A stretch of 64,000 nucleotides of DNA from assembly GCA_003130845.1 (NCBI GenBank), contig QEXW01000136.1, forward strand, positions 56,704-120,703, in the 5' to 3' direction. The position numbers and the translations under genes are program-made. Shown here piece by piece: positions 28,240 through 37,151 of this stretch (positions are counted from its first letter, which is position 1; each line of letters begins with the position of its first letter). The notes under the pieces are model-generated. The model was not told the DNA's origin. It ran no database searches and saw only the letters and a list, made by a program, of their open reading frames with translations. This DNA comes from Anaerolineae bacterium (GTDB lineage Bacteria > Chloroflexota > Anaerolineae > Anaerolineales > Villigracilaceae).

Positions 28240-29016
28240 ATGGACCAACCTAACCCCTCTTTTGTCCCCTCTGCCAGTAGGCAGTTCGACTTCAAACGCC
28301 TGTTGACGTTTCTTTTTCAACCCAACAAGCACTTTGAGCAAATGGCTGCCGAGGAAGCTTTTTCTTGGCAGTTGCCTATGCTCTTCCTGAGCCTGGCACT
28401 TGTCCTGCGCTTGTTGATAAGCGGTTATTTTCAAGCACGTGCCGCTGCTATGGGGCAAGTCCCTCTACCACCCGATTGGCAATGGTGGACCCCTGAAATG
28501 CAAAACAATTACATGCAGGCTATGCAGCAAACCCAAAGCCCGGTCTTTGTGTATGTCATTCCTATGGTGTTGGGGTTGGTCGGCTTGTGGTTGGGTTGGC
28601 TTATTTTGTCAGGGTTGTTGCACCTGGCATCAACGCTGCTGGGAGGGCGCGGCGCAATGGGAATGGCGCTCAATGTGACGGCTTGGGCAAGCCTGCCTTT
28701 TGCCTTACGCGATTTGCTACGAGTGGTGTTTATGCTGGTTGTCGGGCGTACGATTTCTAGCCCTGGCCTTTCGGGTTTCGTCCAGGCTACCGACACAGGC
28801 ACGGTCTTTTTGGCACAGGTTCTCTCTAATGTAGATGTGTTTTTTATCTGGCATCTGATTTTGCTCACTTTTGGCTTTCGCCGCTTGGATAGTTTGTCGA
28901 CTCTTAAAGCGGCAAGCGGCGTGCTGATGGTGTTGTTTTTCTCCCTCCTGGCACAATCTGCATTCGGCACCCTTGCTTCTCGCCTGGGCGGGCTGATGGT
29001 CACACGGCAGTTTTAA
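28240..29016 (+). CDS. Yip1-family membrane protein
   Basis: 258 aa with five or so hydrophobic segments (about 45-65, 100-125, 140-160, 195-215, 225-245). The N-terminal FKRLLTFLFQPNKHFEQMA followed by a membrane bundle with ALNVTAWASLPFALRDLLR matches the Yip1 domain pattern common in Chloroflexota. Molecular role unknown. It begins a cluster with an ABC ATPase, a large exported protein and a MacB-like permease, and probably supports that transporter. Confidence 0.7.
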   Translation: MDQPNPSFVPSASRQFDFKRLLTFLFQPNKHFEQMAAEEAFSWQLPMLFLSLALVLRLLISGYFQARAAAMGQVPLPPDWQWWTPEMQNNYMQAMQQTQSPVFVYVIPMVLGLVGLWLGWLILSGLLHLASTLLGGRGAMGMALNVTAWASLPFALRDLLRVVFMLVVGRTISSPGLSGFVQATDTGTVFLAQVLSNVDVFFIWHLILLTFGFRRLDSLSTLKAASGVLMVLFFSLLAQSAFGTLASRLGGLMVTRQF

Positions 29017-29018
29017 GT

Positions 29019-29723
29019 ATGGCTGCTCCTTTTATCCGTGTTTCTAATCTCAAGAAGCACTTCCAAATGGGCAAAACGCTTGTGCGCGCTTTGGACGGCG
29101 TGGACCTTGAGATTCCCGAAAAGAGTTTTACTGTGGTGATGGGGCCTTCTGGCTCTGGAAAAAGCACCCTGCTCTATTTGTTAGGCGGGTTAGACCGACC
29201 CTCTGCCGGGCAAATCGAAATTAACGGTGCTCGGCTTGACCAGATGGACGAAAACCAGCTGGCACATTTCCGCCGCAAGACGGTGGGGTTCATTTTTCAG
29301 TCTTTTAACCTGATTCAGAGCATGACAGCCCATGAAAATGTGGGCTTTCCGATGCAATTTGCGGGCATTTCCAGCCCCGAACGTGACCGACGTGCCTTGC
29401 AATTGTTGGCACGGGTGGGCTTGGAAGAGCGCAGTCGTCACAAGCCCAATGAACTTTCGGGCGGTCAGCAACAGCGTGTGGCCATTGCCCGTGCTTTGGT
29501 CAACAATCCGGCGCTCATTTTGGCCGATGAGCCAACCGGCAACTTAGATACCTCCAGCGGCAACAGCATTATGCACCTACTGGCCGAACTTCACCAGCAG
29601 GGACGGACGGTGTTGGTGGTAACGCACGACCCCCGCATGACGCGCTTTGCAACCCACAAGATTTTCCTGCTGGATGGCAAGGTTGTGACTGAACAAGCAT
29701 ATCAGCAAGCCGTTTTAGAATAA
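29019..29723 (+). CDS. MacB/LolD-type ABC transporter ATPase
   Basis: A 234-aa ATPase: Walker A GPSGSGKS near residue 43, Q-loop FIFQSFNLI, signature ELSGGQQQRVAIARAL and Walker B ILADEPTGNLD followed by the H-loop THDP. GNLDTSSG is typical of the LolD/MacB/FtsE group. Its natural partner is the FtsX-fold permease encoded two genes downstream (31503-32819). Start two bases after the Yip1 stop. Confidence 0.93.
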   Translation: MAAPFIRVSNLKKHFQMGKTLVRALDGVDLEIPEKSFTVVMGPSGSGKSTLLYLLGGLDRPSAGQIEINGARLDQMDENQLAHFRRKTVGFIFQSFNLIQSMTAHENVGFPMQFAGISSPERDRRALQLLARVGLEERSRHKPNELSGGQQQRVAIARALVNNPALILADEPTGNLDTSSGNSIMHLLAELHQQGRTVLVVTHDPRMTRFATHKIFLLDGKVVTEQAYQQAVLE

Positions 29724-29754
29724 AGCGGGCGGAATCAACCCCTATGGAGTAGAC

Positions 29755-31506
29755 ATGAGAATCTCAAGCAAGACGCTTTTTCTCCGCTTAATATTCATCA
29801 TTGTGTGTTTATCATTCTCGCTGTCCCCTTCGGCAGCGCTGGCCTTGGATGTCACTGGGGTTTCTCCCACCGTTGTCGTCGCCGGGGTAAGCACAGAAAT
29901 CACCATCACCGGCAATTGGTTCGAATCGGATGCGGTTGTGACCTTAAGCGGGTATCCCAATCCGTTGCTTATCACCTCGTGGAACACAACAACCATCACC
30001 GCGATTGTGCCAGCCGATGTGCCGCCCGGCGTGTATACCTTGACAGTTTCCAGTGTGCTTTCACCGCCAGCCGATTCGTTTTACTCGCTCACCGTGCTGG
30101 CTGCTCCACCGCCGACCAATACTCCCCTGCCCACAACCACACCTCAGCCCACCAATACGCCTGGGCCGTTTGGTCGTCCGCAGCTAGCGGTCAAGGCGTA
30201 TCGCACAAATGTAGGCGAAATTCGCTATGGGCAAGATTTTAACTTGAATGTGCGTTTGGAAAACGCCGGTCAGTACCGCGCATACAACGCGCAGGCTGTG
30301 TTTACCTCTAGCGATTTGGTGCCACTCAAAACGGGTGGCGTTGTGGTGATTGGGGATGTGGACTCGGGTGTAAGTTTGGATATAGGCCAGCAAATGCGAC
30401 CCAACACACTGCTCTATGGAAAAACCAGCGTCATTGTCGAAATGACCGTTACCTACTACGATGAAAAAGGCACACAATATAGCGAGAAGTTTATCCTGAA
30501 TGTACCGGTGGTGGCGGCAAACTATGTCCCGGCCAATACGCCGACACCGACCGGTGTCACCCGTTCGCAACTGGTGATTACCGCTTATCAGACTGATGTG
30601 CAACCACTTCAACCAGGGTTGCAATTTACGTTGGGGTTGACTATTCAGAATATGGGCAACGCCGGTGCGAAAGGGGTGACGATGATTGTGGGGGGCGGCT
30701 CAGCTAGCTCTAGCGGAGGTGGCGGTACGCCCCAACCGGGTGGTGTAGCCGGTGGCAGTGGTGAATTTACCAACTTTGCCCCGGTTGGTTCCTCCAATGT
30801 CCAATCATTGGGTGATATTCCAAGCGGTGCCACACTGAGGGCCGAGCAAAAACTGATTGTCAATGTCTCGACCAATCCCGGCGCATATCCGCTCAAAATT
30901 ACGCTCTCGTATACGGATAGCAAGAACAACATCGTTAATGACGAGCAAGTCATCACTTTGTTGGTCTATCAATTGCCTGTGGTGGAAGTGAGTTTTTACC
31001 AACCCGTTTTCAACCTAACAGCTGGTATACCCAATCCCTTGCCCCTTCAAATTACCAATTTAGGCAAAAAATCGGCCGTGTTGGGGAGCATGAAAATCAC
31101 CACCAATAACGGTTTTGTAGAAAATGCGACAACCCTGGTGGGCAATATCGAGGCCGGCGGTTTTTTCACATTCGATTCAACTGTCACTCCCGAGACTGCG
31201 GGTGTGCTTGAACTGACCGTGACCATTGACTACACAGATGATTTTAATCAGGCCCGTACCATCACAAAGACACTCACTCTGGATGTGATGGAAATGCCTG
31301 TTGAGCCAACACCAGACCCCAATCTGCCGAATGGCGGCGAGTATCCTACCCCTACAGGTGAGGAGACTTTCTGGCAAAAAGTTTGGCGGTTTATTTTGGG
31401 GTTGTTCGGGTTGGATAGCAGCATACCACAACCACAACCGCAACCGATTGAACCACCGATGGAAGAACCAATGCCAGGGCCAAGCGGAGGCTTCAAAGGC
31501 GGATGA
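29755..31506 (+). CDS. Large exported protein with IPT/TIG and CARDB-like domains
   Basis: 583 aa. An N-terminal signal peptide (LFLRLIFIIVCLSFSLSPSA, about 9-28) precedes an IPT/TIG-like domain (VTGVSPTVVVAGVSTEITI), a Pro/Thr linker (TPLPTTTPQPTNTPGP), then three CARDB/Ig-like segments beginning near LAVKAYRTNVGEIRYGQDF, LVITAYQTDVQPLQPGLQF and VEVSFYQPVFNLTAG. A Gly/Ser-rich insert (SASSSGGGGTPQPGG) and an amphipathic segment near 545 (FWQKVWRFILGLFGLD) follow. It lies between ATPase and permease genes and overlaps the latter by ATGA, so it probably is an external adaptor or substrate-binding part of the transporter. Confidence 0.75.
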   Translation: MRISSKTLFLRLIFIIVCLSFSLSPSAALALDVTGVSPTVVVAGVSTEITITGNWFESDAVVTLSGYPNPLLITSWNTTTITAIVPADVPPGVYTLTVSSVLSPPADSFYSLTVLAAPPPTNTPLPTTTPQPTNTPGPFGRPQLAVKAYRTNVGEIRYGQDFNLNVRLENAGQYRAYNAQAVFTSSDLVPLKTGGVVVIGDVDSGVSLDIGQQMRPNTLLYGKTSVIVEMTVTYYDEKGTQYSEKFILNVPVVAANYVPANTPTPTGVTRSQLVITAYQTDVQPLQPGLQFTLGLTIQNMGNAGAKGVTMIVGGGSASSSGGGGTPQPGGVAGGSGEFTNFAPVGSSNVQSLGDIPSGATLRAEQKLIVNVSTNPGAYPLKITLSYTDSKNNIVNDEQVITLLVYQLPVVEVSFYQPVFNLTAGIPNPLPLQITNLGKKSAVLGSMKITTNNGFVENATTLVGNIEAGGFFTFDSTVTPETAGVLELTVTIDYTDDFNQARTITKTLTLDVMEMPVEPTPDPNLPNGGEYPTPTGEETFWQKVWRFILGLFGLDSSIPQPQPQPIEPPMEEPMPGPSGGFKGG

Positions 31507-32819
31507 GAACGCTTGATTTGCTTCGACTGATTTTTGGCAATCTTAATCGTCGCAAGGCGCGTGTGGCACTGACTGCCATCGGCGTTGTAATTGGCACAGC
31601 GGCGGTTGTTATTCTTGTTTCACTGGCCATTGGCTTACAGCGCAATGCCAACGAGCAACTCTATGGTATTGGAGATTTGCGGCAAATTCAGGTGTATCCT
31701 ACCTTTGGTGGCGAGGGTATGCCTATGCCTGGCCCGGTGCAGGGTGGTAAACCGCTTGAAACCAAATTGCTCACACTGCAGGCGTTGGAAGAAATTCGGG
31801 CAATTCCGGGGGTTGCCAAGATTATTCCGCGAGATTACATGATGGCCAATCTCTTGCTGCGTTATAAGCAATTCGATGGCTACTCTAATATCATTGCCGT
31901 TGATGTGAATGACCTGGCTGAGTTGGGCTTGCAGGCAAAACAAGGTGAGACGCAGTTGCAACGCGGCACCGTAGTGATTGGTCCGATGGTGGCAAACAGT
32001 TTTTATAACCCCCGCTTGCGCCCAGGGCAAGAGCCACCTCCACCGCCGGAACTCTATGGGCAAACCATCCAGTTTATTTTTATTAAGTGGGACAAGGATG
32101 GCAAAGAAATTCGCAAAATGGCGATGTTCAAAGTGGTGGGGGTGCTAAAAGAGACGCGCGGCGAATCTGACTGGTCAATGTATATGCGGTTAGAAGAAGC
32201 CAAAACGTATAACGAATGGGCGATGGGCCGGCGCATCAATTACAACAAAGACGGTTTTGGCCAAGTGATTGTGGTTGTGGAGGATGTGGAGCAGGCGATT
32301 GAGGTGAGTAAACAGATTACAGACCTCGGCTTTCAGGCCTACACGCCCCAATCCTATTTGCAGGGCATTAATAATTTTTATTTGATTTTGCAGGTGATTT
32401 TTGGTGGCGTTGGGGCAATTGCCTTGCTGGTGGCGGCGATTGGCATTGCCAACACCATGACGATGGCGATTTTGGAACGCACCCGCGAAATTGGCTTAAT
32501 GAAAGCAATTGGCGCCACCAACCGCGATGTTTTGGCCATCTTCTTGGGTGAGGCCGCCGGCATTGGGTTTGTGGGTGGCTTGGGTGGGGTGCTCATTGGC
32601 TGGTTGGCCGGGCAGGGCATTAACGTTGTGGCCATTATCTATCTTGCCAATCAGACCGCTCAGCAGGGGGGTGTGCCCCCCAGTGTGGCTGTGTATACGC
32701 CGCTTTGGCTGCCGTTATTTGCTTTGGGGTTTTCCACGTTTATCGGTCTTATCTCTGGCTTGTATCCGGCTTTGCGCGCAGCCACGATGATTCCCGTCTT
32801 GGCGCTCAAATATGAATAA
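31503..32819 (+). CDS. MacB/FtsX-type ABC permease
   Basis: 438 aa: an N-terminal membrane helix (RVALTAIGVVIGTAAVVILV, about 19-38), a large extracytoplasmic MacB-PCD-like domain (about 45-280), then three C-terminal helices in the FtsX domain with TREIGLMKAIGATNRDVLAIFLGEAAG (given by its ends). This is the mechanotransmission type that works with LolD-like ATPases. No canonical periplasmic MacA adaptor gene is present; the exported protein just upstream may replace it. Converges on pth with a three-base gap and no terminator visible. Confidence 0.9.
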   Translation: MRTLDLLRLIFGNLNRRKARVALTAIGVVIGTAAVVILVSLAIGLQRNANEQLYGIGDLRQIQVYPTFGGEGMPMPGPVQGGKPLETKLLTLQALEEIRAIPGVAKIIPRDYMMANLLLRYKQFDGYSNIIAVDVNDLAELGLQAKQGETQLQRGTVVIGPMVANSFYNPRLRPGQEPPPPPELYGQTIQFIFIKWDKDGKEIRKMAMFKVVGVLKETRGESDWSMYMRLEEAKTYNEWAMGRRINYNKDGFGQVIVVVEDVEQAIEVSKQITDLGFQAYTPQSYLQGINNFYLILQVIFGGVGAIALLVAAIGIANTMTMAILERTREIGLMKAIGATNRDVLAIFLGEAAGIGFVGGLGGVLIGWLAGQGINVVAIIYLANQTAQQGGVPPSVAVYTPLWLPLFALGFSTFIGLISGLYPALRAATMIPVLALKYE

Positions 32820-32822
32820 TTT

Positions 32823-33422
32823 CTAGTTGCCCGTTCCCGCTGGTGCATTTCCATTGAACTTGTTCATGGCTGAGTTTAGGCCTTCGATTACCCAGGTCAG
32901 GCTGGCTTCGGCGGCGCGGTCCAGCGTTTCGGAGACGCTTAATAGTTCTTGTTGGCTGAATTCTTGTAAAACATAGGCGGCCGGGTCCATGCGGCCGGGA
33001 GGCCGGCCAATGCCTAAACGTAGGCGCGCAATTTGGGGCGTGCCGAGCTGTTCGATGATGGATTTGACGCCTTTCTGTCCACCCGCACCACCGCCGGGTC
33101 TGATGCGAATGGTGCAGAATGGCAAGTCCAGGTCGTCGTGTGCGATGAGCACATGCTCAAGCGGAAGTTTATAAAAGCGCACCAAACCCTGTACCGATTG
33201 ACCAGAGAGGTTCATATACGTCTGTGGTTTGGCAAGGATGAGCTTTCGCCCTTCATATTGCGCAGTAATGACAATCGCTTTGGATTGTACTTTCATACCG
33301 CGTGCATTCAGGCGCACGGTGAGCCGGTCTACTAACATAAAACCGATATTATGACGGGTTTGGGCGTATTCTCGACCGGGGTTGCCCAAACCCACAATCA
33401 GGTAGGGAGGAGTTTCACTCAT
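32823..33422 (-). CDS. pth: Peptidyl-tRNA hydrolase
   Basis: A 199-aa enzyme that releases tRNA from drop-off peptidyl-tRNA. It has LIVGLGNPGREYAQTRHNIGF with the catalytic His and Asn set, YMNLSGQSVQGLVRFY, HDDLDLPF and GGAGGQKGVKSI. The frame extends 14 codons upstream (33464), but family members begin just before LIVGLGNPG, so 33422 is chosen; its SD is poor. Function certain. Confidence 0.97.
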   Translation of the reverse strand: MSETPPYLIVGLGNPGREYAQTRHNIGFMLVDRLTVRLNARGMKVQSKAIVITAQYEGRKLILAKPQTYMNLSGQSVQGLVRFYKLPLEHVLIAHDDLDLPFCTIRIRPGGGAGGQKGVKSIIEQLGTPQIARLRLGIGRPPGRMDPAAYVLQEFSQQELLSVSETLDRAAEASLTWVIEGLNSAMNKFNGNAPAGTGN

Positions 33423-33488
33423 TGCGTTTGATTTGAAGAGGGAAAAAGGCCAATGTTCAGTCATGAGAGTTGGATCAAGGTGGCAAAT

Positions 33489-34166
33489 TTACCCGCCAAG
33501 TTTTTGGCTGAGAGCAAGCAGTAGGCCGCAGAAAGTAAAGAGAGCGATGACTACCAGTGCTCCTTGTCCAAACGAACGCCCAATTTCGGAAACCGGTAGT
33601 TGGGCTGGGTTGGTCGGTAGCGCTGTGGGGGGTGGGGCAGGTGTGTAGGTGATAGTCGGGGTGGCACTGGGCAAGGGCGTTGCGCTGGCGGTGGGGCTGG
33701 GGGTAGGTGTTCCGGCCGGGGTGGGTGTTTCCGAAGGGGAGTAGTTACGAATGCGGATGGTGACGTAGTAATCTTGGAATGAATCTGTCGTAAATATTCG
33801 TAGGCGTAAGGTATAGAGACCATCTGTAATGCGGGTGGTATCCCAGGCAGGCAGCAAATCACCGGTGAAAGGAGCGGACGAGGTGGCTAGCGGAAACCAA
33901 GTGCCGGTCGGGTCATCGCGATAGGCAAAGGCCAGTTGCCAGGCTGCAGAGGCAGAGCCGCTAATCGTTACCAGGCCGCTTAGGGTGGCTCCTTCTATGG
34001 GGGCGGTGATTCCTGATGGAATGGCCGTCAGGCTTGGGGTGACTTCGCTCGTGCTTGGCGTGAGGGGAACTGCCGAGGGTGTAGGCGAGGTGCCCTGTGC
34101 AATGACAACATACGGGTAGGTTATCCACAACCAGAGAAGGGATATTGTTAGGAGAGCCTTTCTCAT
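33489..34166 (-). CDS. Exported Ser/Thr/Pro-rich envelope protein with C-terminal anchor
   Basis: 225 aa. The N-terminal signal (KALLTISLLWLWITYPYVVI) is followed by a Thr/Ser/Pro stretch, a beta-sandwich-like domain (ITAPIEGATLSGLVTISGSA... WQLAFAYRDDPTG, then TTRITDGLYTLRLRIF), a second low-complexity stalk (PTPAGTPTPSPTASATPLPS) and one C-terminal membrane helix (GALVVIALFTFCGLLLAL). It looks like a surface protein held off the membrane by a stalk. Its ATG at 34166 overlaps the TGA of the small upstream protein (TGATG), so the pair is translationally coupled. Function unknown. Confidence 0.7.
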   Translation of the reverse strand: MRKALLTISLLWLWITYPYVVIAQGTSPTPSAVPLTPSTSEVTPSLTAIPSGITAPIEGATLSGLVTISGSASAAWQLAFAYRDDPTGTWFPLATSSAPFTGDLLPAWDTTRITDGLYTLRLRIFTTDSFQDYYVTIRIRNYSPSETPTPAGTPTPSPTASATPLPSATPTITYTPAPPPTALPTNPAQLPVSEIGRSFGQGALVVIALFTFCGLLLALSQKLGG

Positions 34167-34366
34167 CAGAAGCCGAGTTTGAGCCAATCTGTGCCAAATA
34201 AGACCGAGAGAGTGAGCAGACAGGAGATGATGAGCAGCAGGGTGCCGCAGCCGCAGCCGCAACAACCACCACGCCCATAGCCAATTTTTTCCTGTAGAAA
34301 GTCAAAGATGGCGTCAATCAGGAAGAGCTTGAGCAGGCCAGAAAGGCAGCCGGGTCGGTCGTCCAT
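34166..34366 (-). CDS. Small Gly/Cys-rich membrane protein
   Basis: 66 aa. After an amphipathic start (CLSGLLKLFLIDAIFDFLQE) comes GYGRGGCCGCGCGTLLLIIS, leading into a single membrane helix. The Gly-Cys cluster next to the helix is striking and might bind metal or be lipidated; neither can be shown from sequence. A strong SD (AAAGGAG) supports the start at 34366. Coupled to the stalked envelope protein and divergent from radA. Confidence 0.6.
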   Translation of the reverse strand: MDDRPGCLSGLLKLFLIDAIFDFLQEKIGYGRGGCCGCGCGTLLLIISCLLTLSVLFGTDWLKLGF

Positions 34367-34447
34367 AGGAGTCTCCTTTGCCAAGTAGGCTGGTGTCTAA
34401 GTTTACCATTGGAGCGTGCCTGGAAGGTGGTTTTGCGCTCCACATGC

Positions 34448-34453
34448 TACAAT
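34448..34453 (+). promoter_or_regulatory. -10 box of radA
   Basis: TACAAT, 31 bases before the radA ATG, with a normal SD (TAGGAG) in the leader. No good -35. Confidence 0.4.
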
Positions 34454-34484
34454 ATACGTTAATGTTCTGATAGGAGTTGCGAGC

Positions 34485-35906
34485 ATGGCAAAATCAGTCA
34501 CGCAATATGTCTGCCAGGCGTGTGGGCGGGTGGCGGCTTCGTATATGGGCAAATGCCCGCAGTGCGGGTCATTTAACAGCATGGTGGAAGAGGTGATTCG
34601 TGAGGCAGCACCGGCCAAAAGCGGGGCAGGCACGCGCGGACTAGGCGGGCGGACAGCACCTCGTTCGATTGGTGAGATAACGGTGGAGGCCGAGCCGCGC
34701 ATTCCGGTTCCGATTGGTGAGTTTGCGCGTGTGTTGGGTGGAGGCATTGTACCCGGTTCGATTGTCTTGGTCGGCGGAGACCCAGGCATTGGCAAATCTA
34801 CGCTCATGCTTCAGATGACGCTGGCGATGGCTGGGCGCAAGCGGGTGTTGTACGTTTCGGGAGAAGAATCGGAGCGGCAAATCAAGATGCGCGCTGACCG
34901 TTTGATGGGCCAGAATGATTCGTTCCCGCCAGGCTTGTTTTTGGTGACCGAGACCAATTTGCAGACCATTTTGGAGCATGTGCGCGAGGTGAAACCGGAT
35001 TTGCTGATTGTGGATTCGATTCAGACGGTGTATTTGCCGGAGTTTGAGTCCAGCGCCGGTTCCGTTTCGCAAGTGCGAGAGTGTTCGGCGCAGTTGCGCG
35101 AATTGGCTAAAGCGCATGGAGTGAGTGTGTTCATTATTGGCCATGTCACCAAAGAAGGGGCGATTGCCGGGCCACGCGTGCTAGAGCATATTGTGGATAC
35201 CGTGCTGTATTTGGAAGGTGACCGGTTTCAGGCGTATCGGCTGTTGCGTTCGGTGAAGAATCGTTTTGGCGCCACCGCAGAAGTGGGCGTGTTTGAAATG
35301 CGCGAAAATGGCCTGGCAGAAGTTCCTAACCCCTCGGAAGTGTTTTTGGCCGAGCGCATGGTCAATGTCCCTGGTTCGGCCATTGCGGTGACGATGGAAG
35401 GAACGCGTCCGTTGTTGGTGGAGATTCAGGGGCTGACTTCGGCAGCGCAGTTTGGCAATGCCCGCCGCACTCCGAATGGGGTGGATTATAACCGCTTGTT
35501 GATGTTGGCGGCTGTGCTGACCCGCCGGGCGGGCATTAAACTGGCGGAGCAGGATATTTACGTCAACGTGGTGGGTGGGATGAAAATTGATGAGCCTGCT
35601 GCCGACCTGGCGGTGGCTGCGGCGATTGCTTCTTCCATGAAAGATTTGCCGGTGCGGGCCGATGCGGTCTTGATTGGTGAAATCGGTTTGGCCGGGGAAC
35701 TGCGCTTGCCGGGGCAAATGCAAACCCGTCTGCGGGAGGCCCAAAAACTGGGTTTCAAGACGGCAATTGTGCCAAAGCGCCTACGCAAGGCCGAACCCTG
35801 GCCGGAGAATCTCAAGATTTGGGAGTGTCGCTCGGTTTATGAAGCGTTGGAGGCGGCGTTTGCTCTTGAGCGCCGAGAAGCCCCCAAGGGCAGGCAAGTG
35901 GCATAA
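34485..35906 (+). CDS. radA: DNA repair protein RadA
   Basis: A 473-aa branch-migration ATPase acting in recombination. An N-terminal zinc finger has Cys10, Cys13, Cys24 and Cys27 (VCQACG...KCPQCG). Then follow Walker A GDPGIGKS, the RadA-specific VKNRFG motif and a C-terminal Lon-protease-like domain (NVVGGMKIDEPAADLAVAAA). The ATG at 34485 has an SD and starts the family's usual MAKSVTQYVC; the longer frame from 34416 was rejected. Normal length. Confidence 0.97.
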   Translation: MAKSVTQYVCQACGRVAASYMGKCPQCGSFNSMVEEVIREAAPAKSGAGTRGLGGRTAPRSIGEITVEAEPRIPVPIGEFARVLGGGIVPGSIVLVGGDPGIGKSTLMLQMTLAMAGRKRVLYVSGEESERQIKMRADRLMGQNDSFPPGLFLVTETNLQTILEHVREVKPDLLIVDSIQTVYLPEFESSAGSVSQVRECSAQLRELAKAHGVSVFIIGHVTKEGAIAGPRVLEHIVDTVLYLEGDRFQAYRLLRSVKNRFGATAEVGVFEMRENGLAEVPNPSEVFLAERMVNVPGSAIAVTMEGTRPLLVEIQGLTSAAQFGNARRTPNGVDYNRLLMLAAVLTRRAGIKLAEQDIYVNVVGGMKIDEPAADLAVAAAIASSMKDLPVRADAVLIGEIGLAGELRLPGQMQTRLREAQKLGFKTAIVPKRLRKAEPWPENLKIWECRSVYEALEAAFALERREAPKGRQVA

Positions 35907-35997
35907 GCAATCGAGAATCGGTTTTGTGGCGCTGGTTCATTTGTCTGGATGAAGCATTGCACACGCCTTTGATTTTTAATTTTATAGGAGACAGTCA

Positions 35998-37140
35998 ATG
36001 AAGTTTGAGACTCTTGCGATTCATGCCGGTCAGCAGCCCGACTCTCTGACCGGTGCGGTGATGACACCCATTTACCAGACTTCGACGTATGCGCAGGATG
36101 GGGTTGGTAAGCCGCGCAATGGGTATGAATATTCGCGCACGCAAAATCCGACGCGCCAGGCTTTGCAAGAATGCCTAGCGGCGTTGGAAGGTGGTTCGTG
36201 GGGCTTGGCGTTTGCTTCAGGCTTGGCGGCAACAGATACCTTGTTGCGCTTGCTAGCCAGTGGAGACCATGTGCTGGCAGGCAACGATGTGTATGGTGGT
36301 ACGTTTCGGCAGTTCGATAAAATTCACCGGCGGTTTGGTTTAAGTTTTTCGTATGTGGATACGACTGACCCAGAATTGGTGGCGGATGCCTTAACCCCTT
36401 CTACACGTCTGGTCTGGTTAGAGACGCCCACCAACCCGTTGCTGAATGTGACCGACATCCGCGCTGTAGCCGAAGTGCTGAAAACGCGCCCGAATCCCCC
36501 CTTGTTGGTGGTGGATAATACCTTTGCCACACCTTATCTTCAGCGTCCTTTGGAGTTGGGTGCGGATTTGGTCGTTCATTCGACAACCAAGTACCTCGGC
36601 GGCCATTCCGACGTGGTGGGCGGGGCGATTGTCGGACGCAGCCCAGAGTTGGGCGAAAAACTCGCTTTTTTGCAAAATGCTCTCGGTGCAGTGCCTGGCC
36701 CGCTCGATTGTTTTCTGGTGTTGCGCGGTATTAAGACGCTGCCTTTGCGCATGGAGCGGCATGCCGAATCTGCCTTGCAGATTGCGCGTTTCTTAGAAGC
36801 GCATCCGGCCGTGGAACGCGTTTTGTATCCTTTTTTGGAGTCGCACCCCCAATTCGGCGTAGCCAAACGTCAAATGCGTAATGGGGGCGGCATGATTTCA
36901 TTTACGCTCAAAGGCGGGCGCCAAGCAGCCGTGCGGGTGGCCGAAGCGACCAAACTGTTTACGCTGGCCGAGAGCTTGGGTGGGGTGGAATCGTTGATTG
37001 AAGTGCCGGCGGCGATGACCCATCTCTCCACCCAAGGCTCAACCCTGGAAGTGCCTGCTCACCTGGTTCGGCTTTCGGTGGGGATTGAACATGTGGATGA
37101 CCTGTTGGCCGATTTGGAACAGGCGCTTGGGCAGGTGTGA
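35998..37140 (+). CDS. Cystathionine gamma-lyase / gamma-synthase family enzyme
   Basis: A 380-aa Cys/Met-metabolism PLP enzyme. It shows TPIYQTSTYAQDGVG, YEYSRTQNPTR, ASGLAATDTLL, VVDNTFATPYLQRPLELGAD, the PLP lysine in HSTTKYLGGHSDVVGG and SLGGVESLIEVPAAMTH. Together with the convergent CBS gene it completes reverse transsulfuration (homocysteine to cysteine) if it is the lyase; the synthase activity of MetB cannot be excluded from sequence. A good SD (TAGGAGA) precedes the ATG. Confidence 0.88.
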   Translation: MKFETLAIHAGQQPDSLTGAVMTPIYQTSTYAQDGVGKPRNGYEYSRTQNPTRQALQECLAALEGGSWGLAFASGLAATDTLLRLLASGDHVLAGNDVYGGTFRQFDKIHRRFGLSFSYVDTTDPELVADALTPSTRLVWLETPTNPLLNVTDIRAVAEVLKTRPNPPLLVVDNTFATPYLQRPLELGADLVVHSTTKYLGGHSDVVGGAIVGRSPELGEKLAFLQNALGAVPGPLDCFLVLRGIKTLPLRMERHAESALQIARFLEAHPAVERVLYPFLESHPQFGVAKRQMRNGGGMISFTLKGGRQAAVRVAEATKLFTLAESLGGVESLIEVPAAMTHLSTQGSTLEVPAHLVRLSVGIEHVDDLLADLEQALGQV

Positions 37141-37151
37141 AAAAACGCTTT

